Program-made: the position numbers and the translations under genes
Notes under the pieces: model-generated
Database searches by the model: none
Told to the model about the DNA's origin: nothing
The model's input: only the letters and a program-made list of their open reading frames with translations
DNA from: Adiantum capillus-veneris
Lineage: Eukaryota; Streptophyta; Polypodiopsida; Polypodiales; Pteridaceae
Direction of reading: 5' to 3'
DNA: 64,000 bases
NCBI GenBank assembly: GCA_014529385.2
Contig: CM043944.1
Location: 92,435,914-92,499,913, forward strand
Part shown: positions 35,370 through 47,110 of the stretch, piece by piece
Layout: each line of letters opens with the position of its first letter
How positions within the stretch are numbered: the first letter of the stretch is position 1

Positions 35370-36748
35370 CCTAGGAGCCTCATTGCAAGAATGATAGCCA
35401 TGTCCTTGCTCCCCACAAAACATGTATGGTCCTTGCAAAAAGCTTCAATCTCTTCAGGAGAGAGTTTGTTTTTGCCTTTGTAAACTCCCTTCTCCTTGGA
35501 TGGATTGTTGTCGTTGTTGCTGTTGGACGTGCCTTGGGAAGAATTTTGGGCATTGGTTTCCAGTTTGCATAATTTTTGTCTTTGTTTTTCATGGGCTTGA
35601 CATTCCGTCTAGCCCCTTGTTGGAAATTGATGCATGAAGCAACCATGGTGTGATGGATTACTTCGGTGACAGAACCAAGCCGTTGAGAGTTGACGTATTT
35701 GGCCATCTCTTCAGGTAATCCGGCACAAAGTTGTTGCTTTTGCTAAGCAAAATCTATCTTTTGGAAGACAGTAGCCTTGAGATGTAAATCCCAAAACTTG
35801 TCTACATATTTGTGGATAGACTCATGAGACAAAAGCTTCAAACTGCACCATTTGGTGAGCACTTTGTCCTTTGCATTGCTTGCTAGGCTTTATGATGAAA
35901 ACTCGTAGAGTTTTCCATGTCTTTGGGACTTCGCTGTTGCCATGAAGGCTAGCCCACCATTGATGAGCCGATTTATGGAAGTGCATAGCTACATGGTGTA
36001 TCTTGGAGGACTTCGTGAAGCCCTTGTCTCCAAAGGCCACATCAAACTCCTTGATGAAGGCCAATACTTTGTTGGTGGCACCAAAGGTACCATCATAGGT
36101 CTGAAAAGAGATAATATTTCCTCCCTCTTTGAACTTCTTGAGCTTTTGTGACCTTCACCATGCAAGGTATGATTTGCGATGTCCTCCCCTCTTCTATTCG
36201 CTAGGAGAATAGCATTATCTTTCATCAGAAGAGGAGGAAGGTGAAGAAGAAGGAGAAGAGGGTGACCTCTTTCTTTCCCTTTTCTTCCTTTGTTTCCTCT
36301 CTTCCCTTTTAGAGTGATGAGTAGAAGGACTGTGTGTTGATCTTTTCCTCTTAGGAGGAGTTGGCGATCATCTGGACCGTCATCTTTGTGAAGCCACATC
36401 TTCAGATGAACTTAAAGTTTCATTAATTTCTTGCTCTTTGGATTCCTCTTCTTGCATGGGAGAGAGTCTTCTTTTGGGGGTCTCTTCAAGAGGCCTCCTA
36501 AGATCTCTCCTCTTTTGAAGAGGAAGAGAAATCCCATAAGCGCAAAGTTGTTGAGTAACTTCGGCTTGCAAAGAAAGGTTGCCCATAGCTTGCTGCAACC
36601 TAGTAACAAGATAATTGCCAAACATGGGGACATCATCACTAGCACCTTCATGTGAAAAATCAAAGCTATCAATGTTTATTCTACTCTCTTGGTTATTGTC
36701 AGCCATGTAAACAAAATTTGTGTACTTACTTAGTGTATGCTTTGGCAA
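35370..36748 (-). pseudogene. Gypsy gag
   Basis: The first frame, 36748-36380, starts near the primer-binding site. Further frames carry the Gag core (AFIKEFDVAFGDKGF, HFHKSAHQWWASLHG near 36064-35960), the capsid signature. A degenerate zinc knuckle (FCGEQGHGYHSC, with the first Cys lost) lies near 35400. Frameshifts at about 36390, 36000 and 35720 break it. Confidence 0.82.
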
Positions 36749-37106
36749 TTCAAAACCTTAGTTGCCACTCCTCTTAGCCTTTGAAAATTGGCACTTAAGT
36801 ATCTACACCCACAACTCGAAGTGGTTAATTATAGAGAGTATTGGAGTGGGTTTAATATTGCAAAGTTGCCGAGGGCTAGCTCCTTTCGGACTTCTTATGG
36901 CTCAATAATAGTAAAGCCGTAGGCAAGTCTAAAAAGAACCCATTATTAAGTCCAAAGCTTCCGAGGTGTGCACCATATCCCACATAGTGGGCTCAACAAA
37001 CCGATAATAGATCCCAGTCCCACTTACCCTAGTATAATTAACAAAATCAACCATTTATAGGCTACTTAAGGACCTCTCTTTTTAAGCAAGAAAAGGGAAA
37101 CCAAAT

Positions 37107-37118
37107 GCTTTGATACCA
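37107..37118 (-). promoter_or_regulatory. Primer-binding site of the gypsy element (tRNA-iMet)
   Basis: TGGTATCAAAGC on the minus strand, one mismatch from the usual TGGTATCAGAGC, directly inside the 5' LTR. Confidence 0.85.
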
Positions 37119-37119
37119 A

Positions 37120-37770
37120 TGTAATGGAATTGGCCTATTAACTTTGAGAGTAGCGGAAATTAGAGAAAGTACTTCTGTGAATATAGCGGGTGAACATAAT
37201 TGATGGTAGCAACATAAACATAGCATTTAGTTAACTTGGCATGAACAATATTTTTTCAAGAGAGAAAGTTTAGAGAACATGACAACAGTTGAGGACCGGA
37301 TTTATGTGGAGCCTGTCCCCCCTCCAAAAGGCATTTGTATTATAGTTTCTCCCATCAAGAGAGACTTGTTACAATAAAATCTTTGTGTTCCTTGTGACCT
37401 AGGTGATGCAATGAAGCTTCATGTATCACAAGCATAACATAAGCTTTGTGGAAAGCATTAACTATCCCAAGCCTCAATCCCAAGACCTCAAACACCTTCG
37501 AAGGTGGAGAGAGCTAGCAGGGAATGAGGGTAAGGAAGAGGAAGAAGAAACATTTCATAGGAGAAAGAATTAGTTCCTCACTTATCATCACTCTTCTTGC
37601 TAGCATACATAATAGCATAGTAATGAAGGTGGAGAAGATGACAAGCTTAAGCATTGAAGCATGGCTCTTGGTTGGATTTGAATTCCATAGCCAAGAGTGT
37701 TGGTGTAGGATCTCAACCTCTCTACTTGCTTGGAGAAGAAGAGGGAGCTCTTGCACGTTGCACAATACAC

Positions 37771-37817
<47 letters not shown>

Positions 37818-38213
37818 GGGAGGACATCCCCAAGCATGCCCCCTACTTGCTTTGTTAGATCCCCCCCTTGTAGCTCATGCTTGAAGCTCATTGGACCCCT
37901 CAAGCCTAGCCAATCACAAGAAAGAGTCGTACCAAGCAAGTATACTAGTATTGGGACAAGTGTCCCCATTTCCCCTTTGAGAGAGAGGACTTGATAAATG
38001 AAAAAAAATTTAATTAGATCTACTAATTTATCATTGGAGCCCTTGGGTGACCAACCAATAGGCTTTAGGCACACAATGAGGGCAACATGAGGAGGACCTT
38101 GACAAGTGTCCCTTTTGCTTTCTTTGTACAAAGCTTACTTTGTGTGTGTGTGTTTTCTCTCATCCCTGCTCTTGTAGGGCTCACCCCCTCCTTGTAGGAA
38201 TTGATGATTGAGT
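37120..38213 (-). repeat. 5' LTR of the gypsy element
   Basis: Direct repeat of 30015-31130. A GA tract of about 40 bp at 37774-37814 occupies the same place as in the 3' LTR. Confidence 0.85.
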
Positions 38214-38249
38214 TTTATAGTTATACCAAGTATCATCATATTTCCTTTA

Positions 38250-38428
38250 AGTGGGAGATTTTTGGGGTAAAGGTGGTCTACCTCTTACCCGGGTCGGATG
38301 TTCTAGAGGCGTTCGACTGCCCATCACTTGTACACACCTTATTCTTTACAAGATAGAAGAATAAGGGGCTCTCTCTCACACATTGTGGTGAGATGCTCCA
38401 CCCACATCCTGTGTTCTCTGTGTGTGTT

Positions 38429-38463
<35 letters not shown>

Positions 38464-38796
38464 GCACATGCACCACATTGGTCACTCACAAAATCATCAA
38501 AAAAAACATCTTATACTCGTGCAAAACTCAATTAACTTCATCACATTGAGAAACAAAATAATCTTTTTCTCTTCATGTACAGTCAAGCTAGATGAGCAAT
38601 AACACAAATAAAAGTTCTTTGTTTCATTTTCTTCTTGCAACTTAGATATGATAGGAGAAGAAGGGACATCCTATTCTCCAAAAAGTAAAACATGAAAACC
38701 ATTAGCCTCAAACTGGAAAGTTTTTTGCTCATAAGTGTGCTTCAAAGTAGGTCATAGGCTTTACAACCACTCATGCCCGAGAACTACATGAGCTCT
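38250..38796 (-). pseudogene. Second gypsy element: protease tail, left of the inserted copia
   Basis: Minus-strand reading gives AHVVLGHEWL from 38795 and then QFEANGFHVLLFGE, the region after the retropepsin active site in gypsy polyproteins ('DVVLG..WL..LGP'). It continues the protease frame found at 40974-40666, from which it is parted by the copia element. Further left it degenerates into a GT microsatellite (38417-38463), and RT is not seen; the gypsy LTR at 38213 follows. Confidence 0.75.
38417..38463. repeat. (GT)n microsatellite
   Basis: GT dinucleotide with TTT interruptions. Confidence 0.97.
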
Positions 38797-40313
38797 TGTT
38801 GGGTTTCCAAGCCCTCGTTCGATTAAAACCTTGGGAACATGCTCTTATGGCATGCAGTCAAGTAGTGAAGTTTAGCATAGTTTTTTGCATGGAAAGTTTT
38901 CAAGATTTATATATATGTAATAGATTTTATTACAAAACATAGCTTTGTATTTGGAGTCAATCTATGCTTTTATCTCTGTTTCTTGCTATCCTTTCTCTGC
39001 TATGCATGCTCTCAACATGTCACCATGGCTCCCCATCATCACCATCCTTAGGTGGTGAATCCCTACACATGGTATCAGAGCCCCAGGTGGTGTTTAGGTG
39101 GTGGGTGTATGGGCATTGGCATCTCCAAAAGTTGTCACTTTTGTGGCGTAGAGGAGTTGGACGTCGACACGGTGGTACTAGGGTGGAGCTTGTAGCCGAC
39201 GAGTAGCATATCAAAATGCTGCAAAAAAAGAGTTCTTCCCTGCACATCACATTTTGAAATGTCATCTACAATCCCAAGCAGTAGAGCTTGCACTTGGGAA
39301 TGCTTTACAAAACTCTCCACTGTGGATTGTCAAACACTGCATTTTGAAATGCTCCTTGATAGCACTACTAAAGGCGGCAAGCTCTTTGGCAAAGAATCTT
39401 GAAAAGATGCTAGTTAAGCAAGGCTCACCAAGGTGGTGATGAAGGTGCCATCTTGCATAGCTTTTCAAAATGCCATCTACAATGAGTAGTTTGCAAGAGT
39501 GCGGCACACTGTTGGTTAGTTCAAGAGTATCTTGAGACGCTTCCATTGACTTGGCAATGGTAATAATACCGACAAAATAATTATTAGCAACAACAACAGA
39601 ATATAAAATTATATTGAGCATGGCATTGAAAGTGGATAAATTCAATGGATATGGCTTTCAAAATTGGCAAATAAAGGTAAAGGTTATCTGATGTGAAAAA
39701 ATCTATGGAATGTTGTAAAGCCCCTACAACTGACAAAGCAGACACAACATCTACAGTTACCAAGAGCATTATCTGCTATCGAGCAACAGAGAAAGGATGA
39801 GCAAGCATTATGTACTATTCTAACTTCTCTAGGAGGCAACTTTATTCATTATTTGGATGACATCAATGCTTCTAGTTCTTCTTGGATAGAGCTAGAGACT
39901 CTCTTTGGTGCTAAAGCCAAATATTCCATGATGAGACCAATCATCCTTCAACTAGGTGTTTAAAAAGAACAAACAACAACTCAATATGGTTGATGGTGAT
40001 GCAAAAGCACCGATGCTTCTCGTAGAAAGTGATGTCTTGTAGTTCCAGTTTGTCTTTATGTTAAGTCATTGTCAATAAGTAGTACGAGTTATAGACATTG
40101 CCACAAAAAAAGTGGTAAGACCTCCCATTTACATTTGGTTTTGAGCTCTTGTTGTCTCACTCTGATTGTTGTCTGAGGGAAGTGCACACACACACACACA
40201 CACCTATGTTGTTGTTGGGGGGGGTGCAAGGGTGTTCTTTTACTCTAGTTTTAGGTGATTTTGTTGAACTCTACCATGGTCTCTACCAAGTCCATTGTCA
40301 ATGGTTTGGGCTT

Positions 40314-40344
<31 letters not shown>

Positions 40345-40524
40345 ATTTTTGGGTTTCCAAGCCCTGGTTTGATTAAATCCGTGGGAACATGCTCTTATGG
40401 CATGCAAGCAAGGATAATTACTAGTGGAGTCTAGCATGGTTTTTTGTATGGAAGTTTTCAAGATTTATATATATGTAATAGATTTTAATAAAAAACATGG
40501 GGTTGTCTTTGGAGTCGATCTCTG

Positions 40525-40566
<42 letters not shown>

Positions 40567-40645
40567 CATTCTCTTTGCTCTGCACACTCTCAATAGGTCA
40601 CCATGGCTCCCCTTCATCACCCCCCTTAGGCGATCAATCCCTACA
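38797..40645 (+). mobile_element. Copia element with LTRs and gag relic, nested in a gypsy gene
   Basis: LTRs at 38797-39067 and about 40347-40645 share sequence throughout (GGGTTTCCAAGCCCT, then GGAACATGCTCTTATGGCAT). The 5' LTR starts TGTTGGG and both end in CTACA. The primer-binding site TGGTATCAGAGC is at 39070-39081. A polypurine tract that has become GGGCTTGAG plus about 29 G lies at 40309-40344. Inside, gag starts at 39620 (MALKVDKFNGYGFQNWQIKV, with later stops) and continues QALCTILTSLGGNFIHYLDD to about 39930. Pol is absent, so at 1.85 kb this is a deletion derivative. The flanks GCTCT (38792-38796) and ACTCT (40646-40650) form an imperfect 5-bp target duplication. The second LTR contains a CT tract at 40525-40562. 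Confidence 0.92.
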
Positions 40646-40665
40646 ACTCTTTACATGTTCATAAC

Positions 40666-41643
40666 CTAAAAATTTCTCATAAGATGGCCATATAATTCCA
40701 ATGGCAAATCCTTTACCATAGTGTTCCAAACATCTGAGCCTTGCCCTTTCATAAGAGATATTGTGTAACTATGTGTGTCCTTTGTTTGTGGAAGCTTTAA
40801 TCGCTTCATCAAAGCATAATTGAGAAAGTTATTGGTTTCCATATCATCAATTAGTATGTGCACATTGTGCCCATTAATGTAGCCATGAAGGTGGATTAAA
40901 TCACATGGACCCAAATGGCTACTGCCACATTGAAGCTGTAAGCAAGCACTCATTTGCTTATGTGGAGTGAGCATCTTCCACTTGAAAACTTTGAAGATGG
41001 ATTTAATTGTCGTAATTGGATAGTGTTTAGGGTCTACTTACCTTTACCTTCCTCTTTGTCATTTCCCTTAGCCTTCTCTTGCTTTATGCTTCTATTTAAA
41101 GGGAAATTTTGCTTGGTATGCTTGTCAAAAAGGCACAAATTATACTTCTTAGCCTTGACAGATTTTTACTCTAGAGACAAAAATCCTCGAGGGCCCATAT
41201 ATATTTTTTAAGCTTCATAATCATGGTAAGATGCCTTGCGTCTATGAAAAGCTTAAGAAATTGTATCTTCCAAAGTTTTAGGATGCGAGTGAGTTATCTT
41301 AGCTTTTACTTCTTGGTGATTCCTCATAATAATCCCCGCACTTTGATAAATTTATTGAGGTTATCGAGCTTGAAGATCGCTTGTCGACAATGTAAAATAT
41401 AATTGACCAAAGATGGGTATGAAGAAAGCACTCATCCCAAGCCTGCCAATTCATATCACTTATTGCTAGGAAGGAATTTCTTATATAATATAGCTTGAAA
41501 TCACTCTCATCAGGTTGTATGGTTTCGTCTAGATTTAGCGACATCCACCAGTTGTAGGCCTTGCCTTCAAGTGCAAAACTTGTTTGAGAGCTAAATATGA
41601 TTGGAGTTACACACAAATGATGGAAATCAATCCACTTGTTCAA
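40666..41643 (-). pseudogene. Second gypsy element: gag core and protease
   Basis: The frame 41643-41299 holds the Gag signature SFALEGKAYNWWMSL. A degenerate knuckle (NLCLFDKHTKQNFP) lies near 41140. The frame 40974-40666 is a retropepsin (VHILIDDMETNNFLNYALMK), where the active site has become DDM, followed by GQGSDVWNTMVKDLPLELYG. The frame leads into the copia insertion at 40645 and resumes at 38796. Multiple stops. Confidence 0.85.
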
Positions 41644-41657
41644 AATGTTGCATTACC

Positions 41658-42787
41658 ATATTTGTATCAGGACGTTTTATCAACTTTGAGCTTGCTCTTG
41701 GGTACGGGGGGTGTCATTATATGTAAACCCTCTATATTACCTGCATTCAAGACCTATTTTAAAAATCCTTTACCTATAGATTTTTCATTAATAAAATACA
41801 CATTCATGTTTAATATGTGTAAACCTCGTTTGTTTGGTAACCTTATCCTTCTATATGTTAAATTAGGGTAGAATCTATGGTTTAAAAACCCCTTATTTTC
41901 AAAACTCACGTGCTACATTAACATATTTATAGGTGACCCCCTGAGGACTTTTTGCACAGGGCAATGATAATGATGTTAAGTTTGATGAATCAGTTTGCTA
42001 TTACAAGAGGCAACATCAAGAAAAAAGAGGGCTAAGCAATGTATTGTCAATCAAGATTTTGTTGCTACACAAAGAAGAGGTAGCAATAAAAATGATGCTA
42101 CTTTCAATTTTTCCTTCTTTAGGTAGAAAACAATCCATGACAAATGCGTCCCATAACAACAATGCATCTGGTAAATATGCTAAAAAAGAAAACTTTGCAT
42201 TGTAGTTATTGCAAACCTATTGATCATCTAATAAAGCGACATCCTAAGTTTTAGGTGTGAAGGATCAATATGACCCTTTTTTCCACCATGATGCATGCAT
42301 AATTGAGGCTGTAGATTCACATGTGTGGTATTTTGATACTGGTGCAAATCAGATTAGTACTCACTGTGACTTGTTACTTCTATTGATGCTATCCCCTATG
42401 GGAATATTGTCAATTGTACCAATAATGCTTCTTATCTAGTTCAAGGATTTGAAAAGAATACTCATTGTAGTCAATGGCATTTCCTTCACACATTTTGATG
42501 TAATTTTTGTGCTTTGGATCAAGAAGACTTTTTTGGTCTATTTTTGCATTAGATTGACTTGGTTTTTTTGTAAATTTTGTGGATGAAGATGCACTAATCA
42601 CGATCTTACTTCAAGTGATACTATTGTGGCATCAAGTATTTTGTGTTGTGGCCTGTAAAAGCTCAATTCTTATGACAAGTGTGTGGAAACATGTGCAAAA
42701 ACTGTTACAAATTCTTATTTCAGATGCTAAGCCATGGCATGCATGTTTTGGGCATCTAAATTTTTCCCAGTTGATGTGTTTGCAGAA
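41658..42787 (+). mobile_element. Copia gag-pol relic inside the gypsy gag
   Basis: Plus-strand coding pieces in copia order: a gag-like segment near 41990; a zinc knuckle LHCSYCKPIDHLIKRH at about 42194 (last Cys replaced); the retropepsin HVWYFDTGANQISTH at about 42320 with the catalytic DTG intact; and the pre-integrase zinc region AKPWHACFGHLNFSQLMCLQ at about 42728. Integrase core and RT are absent and stops are frequent. ATTACC occurs on both sides (41652-41657 and 42788-42793), a candidate target duplication. LTRs are not recognisable. Confidence 0.75.
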
Positions 42788-42793
42788 ATTACC

Positions 42794-43180
42794 CTAACTC
42801 CAACGCAAAAAAGTATACATGGCATCTTTGTTTTGCTTTTTGTCTTCACCTTTATACATCGATGGCTTTAGGTCCTTCCTCTAGGAGGTGGTTTCTTAGT
42901 TTTCTTGCCATGTTGGAAGAGATTTTGATGATGGTGGCTCCCCATTAACCCCTTGATTGGCCACAACATGATTCTGTAGACCGACCATCTACATCATGAA
43001 GTTGTTAACTAGCTCTTTCATCGTAGTTAAGTTGGCATTGATGGTTGCCAGCTTGTTTTTTATTTGATCTATTAGAAGGAAAAAAAAGTTAAATTCTTGC
43101 ATATTGACGTATATGGTCGTCATGCAACCCATTAATTTCTTCAATCCGCACATCCTCCATGGCCGTGTTCGTACCCACAA
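42794..43180 (-). pseudogene. Second gypsy element: gag N-terminus
   Basis: The frame from 43180 reads KLATINANLTTMKELVNNF, a coiled-coil Gag N-terminus, and further down LKPSMYKGEDKKQNKDAMYT, the start of the gypsy capsid. The remaining capsid (SFALEGKAYNWW) lies at 41643 on the other side of the copia relic. A stop falls near 42985. Confidence 0.75.
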
Positions 43181-43199
43181 GTGGAGTGGTTTTGAAGTC

Positions 43200-46100
43200 G
43201 CACCTCTAATTTTCCAAAAGCCCTTGATCGGATGACAACTCTCTTGCTAAAACTTTGAACTTTTTGTAGATTTTACAATTTCAAAAGTTTAAATTTCTTC
43301 ATGAATTTGGCTTAACTTTTTGGATGTCTCCATAAGTCCATGTTGTACTTGTAGAATTTCCAAGCCTCAAAAGGAATTTGGAGAGCTTTGAAAAGATGGT
43401 GCAACAGGAAACCTTTCTTGGAGGGAACGGCCCAAAAGCTTTTTGGGTGACTTCCTCCCAGCCATCCCCCGTAGCTTGATAGCCCTTGGCCTAGGGGGAG
43501 CCCTCTTGCACAAGGCCATGCCCATTAGGTAGGACCTTTGGACGGACATGGACTAAGTCAACAAATGTTCAAGATGGTCAAATTTAGGAAAATGGAATCA
43601 AAATTTAGAAAGGTATGAATATTTCTCTCATTTGTACTTTGAGCTTTGTATGTCTAAGAGAGGGAGCATATTTTTCCAGAAGGAGAGCTCATGCATACAA
43701 ACTCTATGAACCGCTAGTGCTTGCACACTCTTACAGGTAATAGCTATACCTATCCACTCTTCATAGTTGGGTGCATAGGGTAGCGACCTCCAAATCATGT
43801 AAGAATTTCAATCAATGGTGTCCTGAATAGCATATTCAAGAAGCTGTGATCAATTTTTGCACATATGTGTGACCATGGATCATGCTCCATGTACCAGATG
43901 CACCTCCAACTTGTACAAGACTTATACCACAACTTCCTATGTTTCCTATGAGCATGTTGATGAAGTTGCAATGCAAATTGGGCACTAAAACATGGTCTAC
44001 AAACACTTCCAATCAGAAAGCGAGAAAACTATGAATTCTGGGAAAACAATGATCCAAACTCTTGGGTTTTTGGCATAACCTACTCAGTGTTTGGTATATA
44101 AGGACTTTAGCGAGAACTCAAACCAACATAATATGTCAATCCGAGCACGTAGCTGACTAGACTAGTGCATGGAAATGTCGAATGCAATGCCTTAGTAGAA
44201 ATTCACTGAGGAGAAAGGTGTCACACTCTCTGTACAAGGTAGATCTAGAAAATAATGAGAAACTCTCTATACAAGGTAGATCTAGCAAATAGTGAGAAAC
44301 ATGCATGCGAGCTAATCAAGACTCCTAAAGGTTGTAGAGGACTCAAACGGAATCCAAACTTGATGAAACTTGATATCCTAGCTAATAAGACCAAGGGAAA
44401 CCCAAATATGTGTCCAAAACTCAATTCTAAAAATTTGGTTGGGATGAGCAACCGTGATCATTGCCACTGCCTACCACCAAAAGTGATGAACAAGGGGTCA
44501 TAACGATCCTCTCTAGTCCTAGCTACCTCTGTCCAAGCTTAGAAACAAGTTTAAACCTCTAATTACCTCTAAAAGATAAGATTAGTATACGGAGAAACCT
44601 CGAGCCAAAGCCACTCGATGCGTCGCACATACACACTCAAACTCGGCACAAAAGACATGTACATGAAGCTAAGAGCATGTAGAAGCAAGACTTGAAGTTT
44701 CATTGCAATGCCATACACGTACAAAGAGATGTGAGCACGCACGCATAGGCTGATATCACACGTATGCTCCTTAGTTCATAGTAATTGATCCTCTGTAATA
44801 AGTATAACCTTTGGCTTATATACCTCGGGCCCTAAATTAGGTATTTGAGCTAAAAAGAGACAGTTATTACAACAATGGTGCACCGGACTTACTTGTTTTA
44901 AGGCCAAAATACCATTGAGGTTCTGGAGATTTAGGCCTTTACCATTGTGTTGGTCTTTAGATTCCACCATTTTGTCCAATAATTTGTCATACCTTAGATA
45001 TTCTTAATTCTTTAATGGCGAGGTCTACTCTTTAAATCTCTTCTTGTTTGTACTCTTTCGTGCTCATGTTCTCATTTGCATAGCTTTGTGCCTTCATAGG
45101 CTTGCTTTTGGTAGCCTGGTTATTTTGGATATTGTTATGGCCCTTTTAGGCTTCTGTTGGGATTGACTCCATATTTGGTTTCTACTTTCAAAGAGCTTTC
45201 TATAGTTTGCCCACTTGCTAGAGTATTTTTGCCATCTAGGTTGCTGGGTAAAATGCCTATGGTTGTGGCAACAGAAGCAGTTGGTGGCTTTTTTGGCTTC
45301 TTCCAGATCTATTGATACCATCTTGTTCCTTATGCTTTCCTCATCATATCTATGCTATGCATGTCCAATTTGGATAATTCAATCTCAAGTTATGGCCATT
45401 TTTGTGCTTTGATGGGTCACTTATGGTCAATTCCTGACTCTTTGCACTTTTTTCTCAATGTCTCTTCATTCTTGGACTCTACTCTTCAAGAGATTTTTGT
45501 TGACTGCCCACATGCTAGGGTGATTTTTCCATTTGAGCTCTTTGTCTCAGGTGGCAGCAAAAGCAATTGGTGGCTTTTTGGCCAGTTTATAGCTTCCCCT
45601 TGATGAGTACATCACTCCTAGGATATGCACCCGCATTTTAATTCTTGTCTTGGCTTTCATTTGTAATTTTTTATGTTCGCAAAAGGCATTCAACCAAGTT
45701 ATGGTCATCGAGGGGTTTGTGATCAACTTGAAACTGCTTTGGCAGGTCTATGTGGTCTATCTTGAGATTTTTGTGGAATAATTTTGAGTTGCAGACCTAA
45801 GATTATTTGTTCGTGACTTGGTAAAAAAACGTGCAAAAAAGAATATTTTAACTTATCTTGAAATGTGGTCAACTTCTTGCTTAACTTTCTGTCACACTAG
45901 GTTCTACTAAGTGTGTTTGAGCTTTAGATGGGAAAATTCCCGACTTTGCATTTTGGCGTCAGTTTTCATCTTTTAGATTGAAATGGATAAGATTTGTCCC
46001 TATGTAAATATTTTTCAACTCAAATTTGTCATGGTTGGTACCTGGGGACTTGTTATAGCTTGGGGAACTTGCTATGATCAATTTTTTGTCAGTTTGGGTG

Positions 46101-46960
46101 AAGTGGCAACAAAAGTGGTAGCGATGAAACTTCAAGAACTTGTGCCCCATGACCTGGTAATGCCTTTGGGACTACAGATCTGCAATTTAAACTTGGTTTT
46201 CTAAGGTTTGATTCAAACTTTGGAGTTTTGTTCCCATGTTTGGCTAGGTTTTTGATATCCATTTTGGACATGGGTGGTATGGTTGGGTCCCTTAAGGTTA
46301 GAGCACCTATATATTGAATTTGGGCCAATTTGACAGTGGGTGGAAACAATCACGGTGTACGTTTGTGTTTGTGTCTGTAAGGTCTCTGACCCGATCACAA
46401 GAGCACCCTTGTACCACGAAATGAATACAATGAAATAAGTTACTATTTTTAGCAGTTTTCCAGATTCCGTCAGTGCCATGATGTTTAGAATGTTATAAAG
46501 CTTCAAAATGTGAATTAAAATATTTTTTGTGAAAAATTTCTAAAAATAGTAAGTTTTTGGTCACCTGACCCGTTCAGTCTCGACCGTCTCGAAAATCTGC
46601 ACCCGTACCCCGAATTTGAAAAAAATGCATTTTCGGACCCCGGGGGGGGGGAGGGGCTACTAAATATGGCAGGTACTCAGACCCGTACGTCTTAGTTAGA
46701 TCTTAGTATAGCAATTTACGGCATCAAAATCCGACTCGTATGGCCCGTTTTAGCCTAAAACCAATTTTTCACAAAATTGTCCGGGAGGCACCGGGGGCAT
46801 GAGGCTGTGTGGGAACAGGTCCCAGCCCACTCCAGACGTGCTTTAGCAGCTAGGGGGCGCCCTCTTGCTTTGTGGGAGTCTTGGGGAAGCTGCCAAGCCT
46901 GCAACTCAGTGTGAGAGTCAGTTTACTGAACCAACTGGACACTTGGTGGGTAGGCAACTG
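43200..46960. other. No secure gene; possible decayed gag and a diverged duplication
   Basis: At 45321-45094 (minus) a frame holds NCFCCHNHRHFTQQPRWQKY, which resembles a zinc knuckle without its last Cys. A related segment recurs at about 45400-45600, so the region is partly duplicated. The short repeat TACAAGGTAGATCTAG occurs twice at 44230-44286. A G-run lies at 46641-46651. Nothing else is identifiable. Confidence 0.45.
44108..44195 (+). repeat. Dispersed repeat shared with 60182-60280
   Basis: The stretch from GAGAACTCAAACC through CATAATATGTCAATC and ACGTAGCTGAC to GAATGCAATGCC is shared by both places in the same orientation, with an insertion of about 10 bp in the second. Confidence 0.85.
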
Positions 46961-47048
46961 GACTTGCCATGCTTAACTGGAGAAGCTCCCAAATGCATTT
47001 AGCAACCCAGATCGATTTTCATCTTGAGGAGGCCTATTTAAAGACCTG

Positions 47049-47110
47049 CACACACACACACACACACATATATGCTCACACACACAGTGCACACACACAC
47101 ACACCTACAC
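47049..47110. repeat. (CA)n microsatellite, interrupted
   Basis: CA dinucleotide in two blocks parted by TATATGCT and GTG. Confidence 0.97.

Larger units (their letters stand above)
30015..38213 (-). mobile_element. Ty3/gypsy (chromovirus-like) element with both LTRs
   Basis: Two direct repeats of about 1.1 kb bound the element: the 3' LTR at 30015-about 31130 and the 5' LTR at 37120-about 38213. Both start TGTAATGGAATTGGCCTATT on the plus strand and share long stretches, including a GA tract of different length in each. A primer-binding site TGGTATCAAAGC lies on the minus strand at 37118-37107, next to the 5' LTR. Between them the minus strand holds gag, protease, RT, RNase H, integrase and a chromodomain-like tail, all with breaks. 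The outer LTR ends near 31130 and 38213 diverge, so the borders there are approximate and no target duplication was confirmed. About 31140-31340 holds short tandem repeats (CAAGCACCTTAGTTAGCAAG). Confidence 0.9.

Noticed and set aside
38213-38260. Exact outer end and target duplication of the gypsy element
   Set aside because: The LTR copies diverge before a clear TG/CA end, so no target duplication could be verified.
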